From Chenopodium formosanum (taxonomy: Eukaryota > Streptophyta > Magnoliopsida > Caryophyllales > Amaranthaceae), in assembly GCA_024500155.1 (NCBI GenBank), contig CM044879.1, positions 9,057,572 through 9,121,571 on the forward strand: a stretch of DNA of 64,000 nucleotides, read 5' to 3'. A model generated the notes under the pieces. That model had not been told where the DNA came from and did not search any database. It saw only the letters and a program-made list of their open reading frames with translations. Position 1 is the first letter of the stretch. Every line of letters starts with the position of its first letter. Positions 25,566 to 37,173 of the stretch are shown one piece after another. Both the position numbers and the translations under genes were made by a program.

Positions 25566-26359
25566 TTGTTTGGCTTGTTACAGCTTATGTTTTTGCATGC
25601 AGATTGGAGGGGCTGATGCTCTCTTCCAGCTAATGGATCCAAAGTGGAAGACTGGTCAGATTGATGATTGGAGCAAAAGCATTGTTCAGATCATGGAACC
25701 TTCTGATGCATGAGTATCTACAGATTATTAGATTAATTTTGATTAAAGTGCTGAGAGAGTGCAGGTAGTTGATGTATTGAATTTCATTTTGATTCGTGCA
25801 GGGCGTATTGTGGTGTATTGATGCTTGGTTGCATCAAGTTTTGTGCAAGCAGGTTCACCACAAAGTTTGGGTTGGTAAGTACCTTAATTTTTTTCGAACT
25901 TACTCATAGCTATTTGTGGTTGTTTTTTTTTCCTAAGTGGTTTTATCCTATTTTGTAGGGCAAGATAAATGCTGCAAGAGCGAACCTTTTTCTGGATGAT
26001 TTGCAATGTGATGCTAATGAGCTGAAGGACAAAATTGAAGAAATAGTCCCCACGTTGCGGAAGACAGAGAGAAAGCATTAAGTTTTTTTCTTTTTCTTTT
26101 TTGGTTTATGAAATGAACTGAGTTGTCTGTGGAGACTGCGGTTTTTGGTTACAAATCAGTCTGGAAGTGTTGGGGAACATGGATGGTAATTTGGTTTAGT
26201 CTGTGTTTTTGGGACTTGTTTTGGTTGTATGTACAGGCAATTATGTTAGTTAGGTACATTTCAGACACCACATTTTGAACCATTTGTGGTGCAGCAGTGC
26301 ATATCTTTGCATGCAGCAGTACATAAAAATCCATGTTCATCATGTGACTTGTTCATATT

Positions 26360-26690
26360 AGATCCCCGTAGTAGTACATATCTTAGCATTATAGATGTAC
26401 AACTGAACATTATTCCTCCTAGTAGTACATTTCTTAGCACTATAGATGTACAACTGAACATTATTCCTCCTAGTCGTACATTTCTTAGCACTATAGATGT
26501 ACAACTGAACATTATTCCACCTAGTAGTACATTTCTTAGCATTATAGATGTACCACTGAACATTATTACCCCTAGTAGTACTTTGTTATGCATTTTGATG
26601 TACCACTGAACATTATTCCCCCCTAGTAGTACTTTGTTATGCATTTTGATGCCCTCATTGGTACATTTTTATGCTTTTTTAATGTACCAC
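26360..26690. repeat. 51-bp minisatellite with GTAC-centred units
   Basis: Units of about 51 bp built on AGTAGTACATTTCTTAGCA and ATGTACAACTGAACATTATT recur five to six times. The right-hand copies are shorter and degenerate (AGTAGTACTTTGTTATGCAT). It follows the Ulp1-like gene. Frames on both strands over it follow the repeat. Confidence 0.85.
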
Positions 26691-26877
26691 TCATGAATAA
26701 TTCTGTGGTACTTAGAAATTTTAAGTGAATAATTGAAGTGAACCTTGACACAATAGCATTGCAATGCAGTAATCACTAGCATCATTAAAATCCATATTGA
26801 ACTGGAAATTAAGTGTACAACCATTCAACTACAACTGAAAATAAGTTTAACATCCATCCTGCACACCATCATTAACA

Positions 26878-28129
26878 TCAAAGATCCTTCCCGAAGCCAA
26901 TGTGGTGGACTGATCCATCGAATCCCAATCCCGCGTTGAAGTAGAAGGTGCCTGGCTCAGCCTCCTCGTCTGAGCTGTCTGGATCATTGTTCAACTGGGG
27001 CTGATAGGGGATGTAGTTTGCATTGAAATTTGGAGGGACCCTTGCCTTCAATTGGAAATACAAAAACGGACTATTAACAACAACATAGCAAATGTGATTG
27101 AAAAAATAAGATTGTTTTTTACCATGTTGTTACCTGGAAAACGGCATCCAAGATCATTCCATTGGGGTTGTTTGACTTGTACGATAAATTGCCAAAATTA
27201 TCATTTGGCTTCCAAAACAACAACACCCCTCCTAGGTTTCCGTCTGGACCAGACGTCTCGATTTCATATTCACCTGGCAGATCTCGGAGAAGCCAATTCT
27301 TTGCAAAGTGGCTTCCTACACGGGCTTCCAAAACGATTATAATGATGGGCGTAAAAATGTGATGCAGAGCAGTGAAATTACCAACAAACGATCGCCTTGT
27401 GCAACCTCTGGCATTCCAACAAATAACCATCGACCCTCGTTGGACAACACCATGGGCAAGTGTTGTTACCAAATAATCTCCTCTATAGCTGACACGGTGG
27501 TAGCGTTTACGTATAGGAAGAATTTGGTGAACTTTCGGTGTTATTGTGCATCCAGCCACTTGCAGCCTGATGTGGGTATTGGCATTTTCAATCCTCATTA
27601 GGTGGAGCATATCTGTGTACGACCCAACGAAGATATGGCGCCAATTCAAAGGGAAGGCATAGATTGGGGCCAAGTCGAAGTTCAGAATGGGCTGCAAGTC
27701 AATTGCTTGAGCCAGTTCGGTTGGGATCGTTTCCGCAGAAGGAGATGTATAGAAAGCTTGTATCATCCAGAAAATCACCACAACAGCCCCCTCATTGTAA
27801 CATCCAACCAAATCCTCTAGGAGAGGAAGATGAGCAAGTACAGTGCCCCCACCTTCGGTTACCATGAAATCAGTTGGGGAGCACATTGATTGAAGCAGTA
27901 GGGCTCTCAAGTTCCTGGCAGGGTGGTTCGTTTCGGAGTTATTGACGTATTTCACTAAATTAATGTTAATTTCATTGGTTTTCCTTTGTAGTTTTTGAAA
28001 GTACATGATCGGTTGATCCGGGTGGGGTACGATCTGATGGTTGGTCACTCTGGCCATTGTAGTAATCAGACTCATTTGGAGGAGAGTTTGGGAGGGAAGG
28101 GGTCTACAAATGAGGGTTTGAAGTTTCAA
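26878..28129 (-). CDS. Transposon-derived gene with LINE-type endonuclease motifs
   Basis: The minus strand has a long frame from about 28129 to a donor at 27134 (CAG then GTAACA). It continues from an acceptor at 27045 to the stop at 26878, phase 0 on both sides. The middle contains MVICWNARGCTRRSF, VLEARVG and GGVLLFWKP. These resemble the start of the endonuclease/exonuclease/phosphatase domain of plant LINEs (usual WNxRG and ETRVG motifs, here with Ala for Thr). The part before it (HPARNLRALLLQSMCSP ... NWRHIFVGSY) I do not recognise, and the last exon is acidic (DPDSSDEEAEPGTF). There is no reverse transcriptase after it, so it is a fragment or chimera. The first exon's true start is uncertain; an intron may lie near 27900-27960. 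No stops lie within the frame. Confidence 0.5.
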
Positions 28130-29280
28130 ATGAGGGAGGGAGAATTGGAGGGAGTTTTTTACTTTTTACCGTGTCAGGCTACAGCGTATGAGCGCAGACA
28201 TGTCTTGTCAAAACAAACACACTTTTGTACCAATGGCACAATATATGTACCACCTGTAATTTTGAATAATGGTAAGGTCTGATGGCAATGAATGGTACTC
28301 AATATTTGTACACTTTTGTACAATGATACAAATATTATATTAAAAGGTACCACTACGGCACTCTTCCTCTAATTGTGATTAGGTTCATTAGGTTAGTGTG
28401 AAGAACAAGTAGTTGTGGAAGTTCCAATTTCATAAGGTGTTCAAAACATAAAAATATGAACCAACCAACCAACCAACCAATAACTAATTGTCTCAAACAC
28501 CGACAACAGATAGACATATTTCTTATGTTACAAGTAAAATGGATGGGGAGGACACATATCACTTATGCATATTGTACTCAAACCACCTAACTCAAAACAA
28601 TAACCTATATACATAAGATATAATGTTGCATACCGTGACCCCATTACTAATTGCTAAGGTATAAATGTTGAGAATGGAGGTGAGGTGATACAACATGTCA
28701 TTGATACATACATGTAGTTCACATTAACTAAATGTATCTAATATCAAAAGTTGTCATTAATTGTTGTGCTTTGTTGAAGGTTTCTCAATGACATATAAGG
28801 CAAGGTAATATGTACCACTTCATGCAAGATCATGCCGCTGTACTGTCAGCTACACAGTTAATAAGGAAAATTTGTACCACTTTGCCGTTAATGGTACCCT
28901 AATAGTGTTAGTGGTACCCTCGACATCATTACAACCTTTACTCTTAACTTTGGAATCCTAGACAAGATGAAATTTTACCAATTGGTACAATATGAACAAA
29001 TAGGTTGGTTCTAAATGTACTATTACAGTTTTAATATACAGTTTTAATATGTATCATATCAGAGTTGATATCATATCAAATAACTGAAAGGGGCAGTTAC
29101 TCGTTCAAGGGTCGTGTATGATCTCATGCAATGGTCAAATAACTTCCTCCTCCCACTATATTTATTTGTCTTCCATTACCAAATCGTTGTCCAAGTACTT
29201 TCTCTGTCTTCAAATTCTTTTTCTTTGTCTGTCTTCTTATTCTCCCTTTTCATAAGTTTTCCTTTCTTTAATTCCAAAAA
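28130..29280. other. Noncoding DNA with dispersed GTACCACT motifs
   Basis: No convincing gene. The stretch is notable for GTACCACT, AGTGGTACC and related phrases at about 28290, 28345, 28815, 28871, 28890 and 28911. The last 120 bp (29160-29280) are CT-rich, like a 5' leader, and end at the ATG of the next ORF. Confidence 0.5.
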
Positions 29281-31495
29281 ATGGTGAAACAAAACAAGGG
29301 AAAACAGCCCACTACTACAAAAATAGGCTAACAAACCCGTTCAAATTGGCTTAAGAGACCCGTTTGGAACGGGTCTCTATCTCAGAGGTCTGTTTGATAA
29401 AGAGACCCTATCATTTTGATGGTCTGTTTTTAAAAACAAACAGACCTGTTATTAGAATTAGGCGGTCTGTTAGGCGTGGTGTTTAATTGTTACCTTATAA
29501 GGGAAAAAGACCCGTTACATGTGATATGGGGTCTTTTTGAGGGGAGTGATTTAGACCTGTTATATTAAATAACGGGTCTGTTTGATCCCTTTATTTTCAA
29601 AAAAAAAAATAATAAAAAATTTATTCACTGTAATATTTATTTGAATTTTGAAAGTTTTAATTTTTACCGCTCCATTCAAATTGCTGAAATTTTAAATTTT
29701 GAATTACTATAGTACAATTCAAGATTAAATAAAATAACATTAATAGTATATAATTTTACAACTACAATTAGTCAATTACCAAAACATAAAATTAAACCAC
29801 TTTGGTTCAACAAGTTATACAAACACACTTAATTAGCATTCAAGAACGCTGCCAAAGTATTGTAATTGATATGATTAAAAAAAAGTACAACAATTAATAA
29901 ACTTGTCAATTGTTGTAGCTGAACAAAATCGCATATAATCATCTATTTTCTTTTCATAATCAGACTTTTGTTCACCAAGTCACCATCTCCACGACTCACG
30001 AACTGGAGAAAAAACCAAACACAAAATTCAGAAAACACAAAAATAAGAATAAATTATAAGGGAAATAAACCCAACAATAATTTGGAGTACAAAATAAAGA
30101 ACAAAACCTAAACAATAGATCTAAACATTAAAAGTTCGGATAATACAAGAAATTGAACCGAAAAAAATAGTAATAATTAATATATACTTCTCACCAAAAA
30201 AAAAAAAAACTGACATAATACAAGGATTGAATTAGAATTTAGAAATGGGTACTCATTAAAATCCAAAATTCAAGAAAGAAAGTCTAAAAATATGGAAACC
30301 CAATTAACTTCATGTCACATATAAACTCTAATAACATAGAAAGTATAATTTTACTTACTGCTGACGACCGAGGCAACCACAACCAAGTTCGACAGACAGA
30401 CGAGAACCAAGCTTCAAGGAACTTGAAGCGGATGCATGCAGCAAACAACAAGTGTCGGGCCCGACTTAAAATCGGACAAATCTAGGGCGGCCGGCCGACG
30501 TGAGGGAAACATCGGTGGTGATGATGATAACCGAAGCAAGATTATAAAATTTCATAGATCTAATCCCATAGAAAAAAAGAATCTAAATTACTTTTGGTTA
30601 AACCCTTTTTAAGGAAAAGGGAGAAAGAATGAACAAGAAGAAACAAGGCAAGCAGCTACCATGGCAGAGGAAAAATTAAGGCGAGAAATTGTAGATCTAT
30701 TTATTTCCATGGAAGGGAAATAAAGCAAGAAGAAGAAAGGCAAAATTAAGGCGGTGGAAAATGACTGAGAAAATTTAGAGAATTCCTTTATATAACTTGT
30801 GATTTGTGAATTATGAGGGAATGGAAAACTATAGGCGGTAGTGGAATAGTGTATAAAGTCATTTTTTTTTTCTTTTACTATTGGTTGTTTCATGAGGTCA
30901 TGTAAGAGAGCCGGTGTATCTAATGCAGGTCTGTACCAAAGAGATCCGTTGTGAATAATAACGGGTCTTTTATATTACGGAGTACCTTCTAATTTAACAC
31001 CGTGAAAAATAATATTGGCGCCTAATATTACAGACCCGTTACATGTAATGTAGGGTCTTTTTTGTAAAACAGACCCATTAAATTGTACAACGGGTCTTTT
31101 AAAAGGGGTTCCTTTGTCACTTTTTGTAGTAGTGGCCAATGCTACAGTCAGACTCAGACAAACCGAAATACTCAGAGTTAGAATTCCTTCAGTTGAAGGA
31201 GAAGTTGTTCACAGAGCAGTTAAACGACTATAAGGTGATATGCAATAGCCTGCAGGTTCAGTTGAATGATGTTTATATGGCCATTGACAACATTCAGAAA
31301 CAAAAGGAAGAGAGCAACAAGAGCAACATCGCTCAAAGGGCAACCGTGAACAAAACTCCTCTGAGGAGGTCGGGGGCTAGGAAGAGAGTCACCAAGGTGG
31401 CAAATTCTGTGAGGGGTGCAGAATTTGGTGATGCTTCTGAACAAGGGCCAACAGTTGCTGTACAGGGACACACACATGCTGGTATTGTTAAATAA
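29281..31495 (+). pseudogene. Small charged ORF split by CACTA element 4
   Basis: The first ten codons (MVKQNKGKQ then a split Pro) lie at 29281-29309, and the rest at 31138-31495. Removing the element and one GCC target copy joins them in frame to give about 128 residues without a stop. The product is charged and probably helical (LEFLQLKEKLFTEQL, then IDNIQKQKEESNK), with a basic stretch (TPLRRSGARKRVTK). I do not recognise a family. It converges on the FAR1/MULE gene with about 300 bp between the stops. It may be an accessory protein of the same transposon. It should be inactive as inserted unless the element is spliced out. Confidence 0.72.
29310..31134 (+). mobile_element. CACTA element 4, 1.8 kb, inside an ORF
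   Basis: The left end reads CACTACTACAAAAATAGG and the right end CACTTTTTGTAGTAGTG. Target duplication GCC occurs at 29307-29309 and 31135-31137. Subterminal motifs AGACCCGTT and AACGGGTCT cluster at 29335-29580 and 30930-31100. The interior is AT-rich with a GC-richer block near 30360-30530 and no transposase. It is closely similar in ends and motifs to element 5 at 47870, so the two belong to one family. Confidence 0.95.
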
Positions 31496-31794
31496 TCTAA
31501 GACAACTAGATCTTATTTTATGTTTAACTATGGCATTGTTGGTGTTGAAGTTCATGTGTTTCTGTTTATGTTTTGCTTTTGTCTAAACATTGTTGTGTTT
31601 AATCATATTACTCAACTCATTCATATTATCTTTCTTAGTGGTTTTTTGTATAAATTGCTACCATTCATATAGAATAGTAGTGAAAAGTGTACCACTGTGC
31701 TCAAGTACACTGGATGAAATTGTACCACTGTCACAGAAAACCGCAAAGAATAGATTAATTTAATACACCTTATAAATAATTTGAAAAGAATAGA

Positions 31795-34700
31795 TTAATT
31801 GTGATACGATCCAGAAGTACCAGGAGTGAGACCAAGGAGAGAAGCAAACACTCCACCAGAGTGTCCTCCCCTAACCGTAGTAAAGTATCCTAACGAACCA
31901 TCCAAATCCCTCATTTGTATTCCTCCAACGGATCGAATATACTCACTTGTTCCTAATGATATGCTAGTTGGGGTCTGAGCAGCTTGCTTCCTGGCATCAT
32001 TTTTCGCCTTATTAGCAGCCTTTTCTTTTCCTTTCTTCTCAGTGCACGATGGATATCTAACATTTGTAGTACGATGTGCCTTCTTCTTAGGCAAGGGTGG
32101 ATCCTTAATCCTCCCTGTGCCAGATACTTCGTAGCTTCCTTGGAATCCACTAACTGGAGTGGTGTTGTTACGTATTCCCGATTCCACTGTGAATGGTGTG
32201 TCTGTCCCATCAGCCACTTTGTTCTGTGCCACAGAAGAAGGCATGTGGACAACTCCATGTACACGTTCATCCTCACCAGGACCATTCTCATTCCCTGGTG
32301 TAACCTCCCTTTTTGCAACCATTGCTAGAACTTCCTCCACTCTGAGATCCATGAGCTGCAACATCTCTGTCACAGCCTGCATTGCCTCCTTACAAGTGGA
32401 AGCCTTAGAGCAAATCGGTTCATACATCCCCATAAGATTGTGATAAATTCTAACTTCATCAGTTTTCAATGGATCATGGTAAGCAACTTTCACTCGCGTG
32501 TGTTTCCGTTGTACATCCTTCCTCCAACGACGAAGTATATACCTCTCAGGAACAACACTTACTCCACTAAGGTCATACACAAGAATCATATGTCGACAAA
32601 TGATTCCGTGACACTCAAAGTGTTTACAGTCACATGCAACTTCATACGTACTACTATTATAAACAACACGGTAGCATCTACGAATCTTTGTCACGGACTC
32701 CTTCTTTGCATTTTTAGGCTTGATCCAAACACGGTCTTCAATAACAAACTCAATTTCATTAGAACCAATTTCAAATTGATCTAGGCAACGAACATACAAC
32801 ATCTTCTTACACTGTCCCTAAACTTCTTTGAATTTTGCATCCGTGTAGCACTTTTGAAACAACACCTCGGCTGGGAAATCAGTCACTAAACGCCTGACAT
32901 ACCGCTGTGTGTTCGAGTCTTCCATTCTTTCGGCCTCGGCCCTTACTTGCATAGCATCGCAGTACCAAATCACAAACTCAGACAACGTTGTATTACTGTC
33001 AACATACCCTTTGAAGAAATGATTGAAACTCTCAGAACGTTGTGTCGTTTTCATCCCGGCCCAAAATAAGTGTTTCAAATACGTAGGAATCCACATAACT
33101 CTTTCCTCATAAAGCCCTATTCAAAATAACAACAACTATTAGTTATTTCCACCATAAACAACTTCAAGACAAACACCTTAGTACCTTACACACATACAGA
33201 CACTGCCACTAATTACAGTGCTACACAAATTTTAACAGTGGTACAAATAAAATACCATTGGAACAACTACCTGCAACAAATACCTAGTGGTACATACATT
33301 TACAACAACCTGCAAAATGCTTATATTACAACTGCTCATACATTTACAACATCCAAACCATAAATCACAGTACCACAACAACAAAAACAGGCACCTATGA
33401 CTAAAATAACCAGATCATCAAATACAAACACCCCACAATTTCATATAAAAATAAAAACTTCACTCAAAAAAATAAATTATAAACCATCAAGTGGAATAAA
33501 CTAACCCTCTAGCCAAGTGTTGTCCTGTAGTTCGTAATGCTCAATTGCATCACACCATCGAGCTTCAAATTCTTCAGCATCTAAACTACCGTATATGAGG
33601 CTATCAAAGTCATCCTTTACAACTTCATAATCATCATGCTTCACATACTTGCCAAATTTCTGAAGGATGTGCCATATGCACCACCTATGGCACGTTTCAG
33701 TCATAGTACAATGCACAGCTTTCCTAATTGCCGGATCTTGATCCGTTAGAATCGATGAAGGGGCTTTACCACCCATACAATGCAGCCATGTCCTCATCAC
33801 CCACTCATACGTTTCCGCAGTCTCTCGAGAGATCAATGCACATCCAAACAATATACTCTGTCCGTGGTGGTTCACACCAAGAAATACAGCAAAGGGCAAA
33901 TGGAATTTGTTAGTCAAGTACGTACTATCAAAACAAACAACATCGCCAAACTCCTCATACGCAGCTCTACTCCTCGCATCAACCCATACTACATCTTGTA
34001 ACGAACCATCCTTCCCAAACCTACAAAGATGGAAAAAATTTTGATTATCTGCACTCATTTTGTTGAAGTATTCAATCATCCCATTTGCATCACCCTCAGT
34101 AAGGTCAAGCCTCTTCTTCTGCTCCTCAGCCACCGCATTCGTCAAGTCTTTTTGAGTAAATGTCATCTCATCCACCCCATTCAGCTCCCTAGCAAAACAG
34201 CCGTACATCTGGGAAACCTTCACCCTCGACTGCTTCGCCAAAACCACCTGTTTCACCAAGTGATTATGTTTGGTAACCAAATCGTGCTTTCGATACATAG
34301 AAACATCCTTGGACTTTCCCGGTGTAACTATGTGGCCAGTGTGCTCCAAGTTTAGCCTACGAACAACCCAATTCCCTTCTGCATTAACACTAGCATACAA
34401 CTCTACAGGACACCCACACTTTTTGGTTTTCCTATGTGTAACTGTCTCCTCATCTTGAATCAAGCCTTATTTTAGTGGATCAACTTTACGCTTCCTAGAA
34501 GGTCTTCCATAGCAATCACAGGTCCACTTAGCATTCCTCCTCTCCTTACAACACTTTCCACTACCCAATTCCTTCTTCACCTTCACCCATCCAGAAGCAG
34601 CCCTAACTATGCCAAACCCCTTTTGCCTACCATAGCTCCAGAGATAAGTATCTAACTCATCCCAACTACCAAATACCATGCCCAAAGTTGGGGGTGGTAT

Positions 34701-35625
34701 TTCCTCTTCCACACCAAACACAGTTTGCACCATTTCCCTGCCCTTCTTTGGTGTTATGAATGAAGAACCTCCTGCCTCTGCCCCTTCACCATCAACATCG
34801 TTTTCACCTTGTACTTCCTCATAATCTGACCCCTTATTTTCTCCATCATCTCCTTCTCCCATTTCATCCTCCTCCTCATCTCCTTCTGTAAATCCATCCC
34901 CACTCTCAACCCCCTCATCATAAACATATACATCATCCTCATCCTCACTATCTTCTCCAAATGGACCAACCTACAACACATATCACCAAAACAACACAAT
35001 ATAACCTACATCCACATCTCATTCAAGTGAACCATACATCAAAATAACAACACAATATAACCAAAACTTATCACACAGCCCATAAAGCCATCAATACTTA
35101 CATAAAAAATAACCCAACATTATCATATCAACTTAACAACATGTTCTATTCCATCAATTCAACTACATTACCCTACCATCAATTATAAACAACAAATCTA
35201 CAACTACAACAACGATAAAAATAGACTTCGCCAATTACCCGAACTCCAAATTTATTACCCACTTAACAATCATAATTTGGACAATAATTACAATTATTTA
35301 CCCACCCCTACCAATTTACCCAACATAATTACTCAATTACACACCCCTACCAATTTACCGAACATAATTACTCAATTACAAATACTCAACATAAACCCTA
35401 ACCTCCTCTTACAGTCTTACCCAACCTTTAATTTTTACACTTCACAATTGCTTTATTTCATTCCCCCATTACCGCAAAGAAACAAACCACAAGCCAATAA
35501 AATACATTACTTACCATCTCAGAGTCGAATCTGAGCTCCCTTGCGCAACCATGTCCTTCTTCTCCATCTTCCCGAATTGCTTCCGCCAGATCGACACCCA
35601 ACATATCTACTAGCCGATTACTCAT
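31795..35625 (-). pseudogene. FAR1/MULE-type transposase gene, two in-frame stops
   Basis: Exons on the minus strand are 35625-35515 (from MSNRLVDMLG), 34970-33506 and 33116-31795. The junctions are GT-AG with consistent phase. The product has an acidic N-terminus, a FAR1-type DNA-binding domain (RQKGFGIVRAASGW ... CGCPVELYAS), and a MULE transposase core (FGDVVCFDSTY, then LTDQDPAIRKA, then TTQRSESFN). These supply the likely D, D and E. A SWIM zinc motif (CDCKHFECHGIICRH) and a long low-complexity tail follow. This is the protein that moves Mutator-like elements and is the ancestor type of FAR1/FRS factors. Lesions are TAA at 34467-34469, inside the DNA-binding domain, and TAG at 32818-32820, where homologues usually have Gln. 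The frame is otherwise open, so decay looks recent. A domesticated FRS gene is less likely given the stops. Confidence 0.9.
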
Positions 35626-36835
35626 TCTGCTAATCCCCTGCTGCACTTCCAAGTTTACAACAATTCACACACGAATTTGATTTTCTCACCTACAGCTACA
35701 GTATGTCTCGCCATTGAAGAAAGATCTCTTCCATTTCTTTTTTTTTTTACTGACGACATACAAAGTGGGGACTTTACTTTTGACTTAGAATTACTTTTCC
35801 CGCTTCTATTTTCACTTCCCGTTTCACTTCAATGACCCCGTTATACAAATGGCCCACTTGCATGTTACAAACTTCCAACTAATTGCAAAAGTGCCATCCT
35901 ATATGCCTCATAAATCCATAGTTGCTATGCGCCTATACTTAACCAATGGAACCCATTACCACACCAATTTCAATGATAATATACATAATCACCACACGAA
36001 TTAAAATCATCCCAGTAAACTAAGTACTTGTATAACATTATACATACAGTAGCCCTCAAACATGATGCAAATATAAAGCAACTGTAATTTCAAAAGACAA
36101 ATCAGTACTCCAACAACAAGCCTCAAGACTGGAAATGTACAAATTTTTAGCCCAACAACAAAAGAGAAGGGAATGAAACACTGAGAGGCGACACAACAAC
36201 ATTGGGAATATTTAATTCTAGGTTCTTTCCCTCAAAGAAATGAACCTTAGAGATAGGAATTCGGGTCTTTAATTGATGGGTTGTTCGGGTTTGAATTCGG
36301 GTTGCTAGGTTTTCTTGATGACAGAGAAGGGCATGAAACGATGGGGATGAAGGTGGTGGTGGTGGTCGAGACGCCGGAGATCGGCCGAGACGACGATGAA
36401 ATGGGAGGAGAGGGTGTATGCATTATAATTCGGACTCACGTGAAACGGTCTCACACAAAACCTTCTCTTAGAGGATTAACATTGCCTTTTAAAAATGAGA
36501 AAATAGATCTAAACACATAACCTTGAGAGATCTGGTTCGATATTCTATTCTAAGCCAAAACACTCAAGGCGGTTTTGATCGTTTGTGTATTGACTATCAA
36601 TAGAGGGATTTGCACTTACAGTCCTTGGCTCCCTTCGTATTTACAATTAAGTTTCAAAGGTATAAACTTTAGAGTAGATTATGTGTTTTGATTAACTTTT
36701 TGAATTATACATGGATCCAGCCATATAGTTATTTCCGCGCTGGTAATTAAATTAGAGTAAAATCCAACAATTTCTTGATTGAGAGTGTATAATTTTGAAA
36801 TTTAATGGTTGTGTCAAAATAAAGTTAAAAAAATA
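35626..36835. other. Intergenic DNA upstream of the FAR1/MULE gene
   Basis: The stretch is AT-rich with no supported gene. The first 200 bp would hold the promoter of the minus-strand FAR1/MULE gene, but I see no clear TATA box. A small GC-rich piece with GTGGTGG repeats (36350-36420) is followed by GGACTCACGTG at 36433, which resembles the motif at 19289 in inverse orientation. Confidence 0.45.
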
Positions 36836-37173
36836 CTCCCTTCGTTTTTTTTTATTTGCATCACTTGAGATTGCACAAAGTTTTAGGAGAGTAATAAAAT
36901 ATTGTGAGTTGGTGAATAAATTATTATAGTAAAAGTAAGATGGTGACCGACCATGAAAGAAAATATATGTGAGAGAAGATAAATATTTTTATTATTTAAG
37001 TGGGGATCATGGAAAAGAGAAAAATAATAAAATAATTTGAGTAGGTTTAAAGTAAGAGAGAGAAATGAAAAAATATAGTATAAAGTTACCAAATATAAAA
37101 TACTCCGTATATGCATTTAAAAAAAAACACCCACAAACGGAAAGTGATGCAAATAAAATAAAAATAGAGGGAG
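36836..37173. mobile_element. Stowaway-type MITE
   Basis: Begins CTCCCTTCG after TA and ends AGAGGGAG before TA. The pairs TTTATTTGCATCAC and GTGATGCAAATAAA extend the inverted repeats. At 338 bp with a TA target duplication it fits the Tc1/mariner-derived Stowaway group. Confidence 0.85.

Larger units (their letters stand above)
21101..26081 (+). pseudogene. Ulp1-like C48 cysteine peptidase gene, disabled
   Basis: A multi-exon gene of the Ulp1-type carried by plant Mutator-like elements. It starts MAKKRKHVGG, then an acidic region, the block GFGGLLSIPVSYLPRKFSYW (exon 22505-23169), YLDHLARVPRAW (23254-23391), an alanine/glutamine repeat exon (23505-23804), a variable exon (23909-24773) and a C-terminal peptidase region. 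Candidate catalytic residues are His in AHWW (about 25418), Asp in WVIDS (about 25467) and Cys in AYCGVLML (about 25810). Ulp1 peptidases cleave SUMO conjugates; activity in this family is unproven. Splice sites and phases are consistent through 26081. Lesions: TAA at 21475-21477, a frameshift between 22830 and 22880, a frameshift in a G run near 24450, and a donor reading ATGAGT instead of GTGAGT at 25710. Confidence 0.82.

Noticed and set aside
26261..26644. Frames on both strands with repeated LLGGIMFSCTS or TFLSTIDVQLNIIPPS
   Set aside because: Both are translations of the 51-bp minisatellite.
19280..36463. GGACTCACGTG motifs at 19289 and 36433 in inverse orientation as terminal repeats of one 17-kb Mutator-like element
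   Set aside because: Similarity beyond the 12-bp core is weak, the core is nearly self-palindromic, and I see no 9-bp target duplication.
36281..36520. A 79-residue plus-strand frame
   Set aside because: No homology cue, poor codon pattern, a GTGGTGG simple repeat inside, and the frame continues into obvious noncoding DNA.
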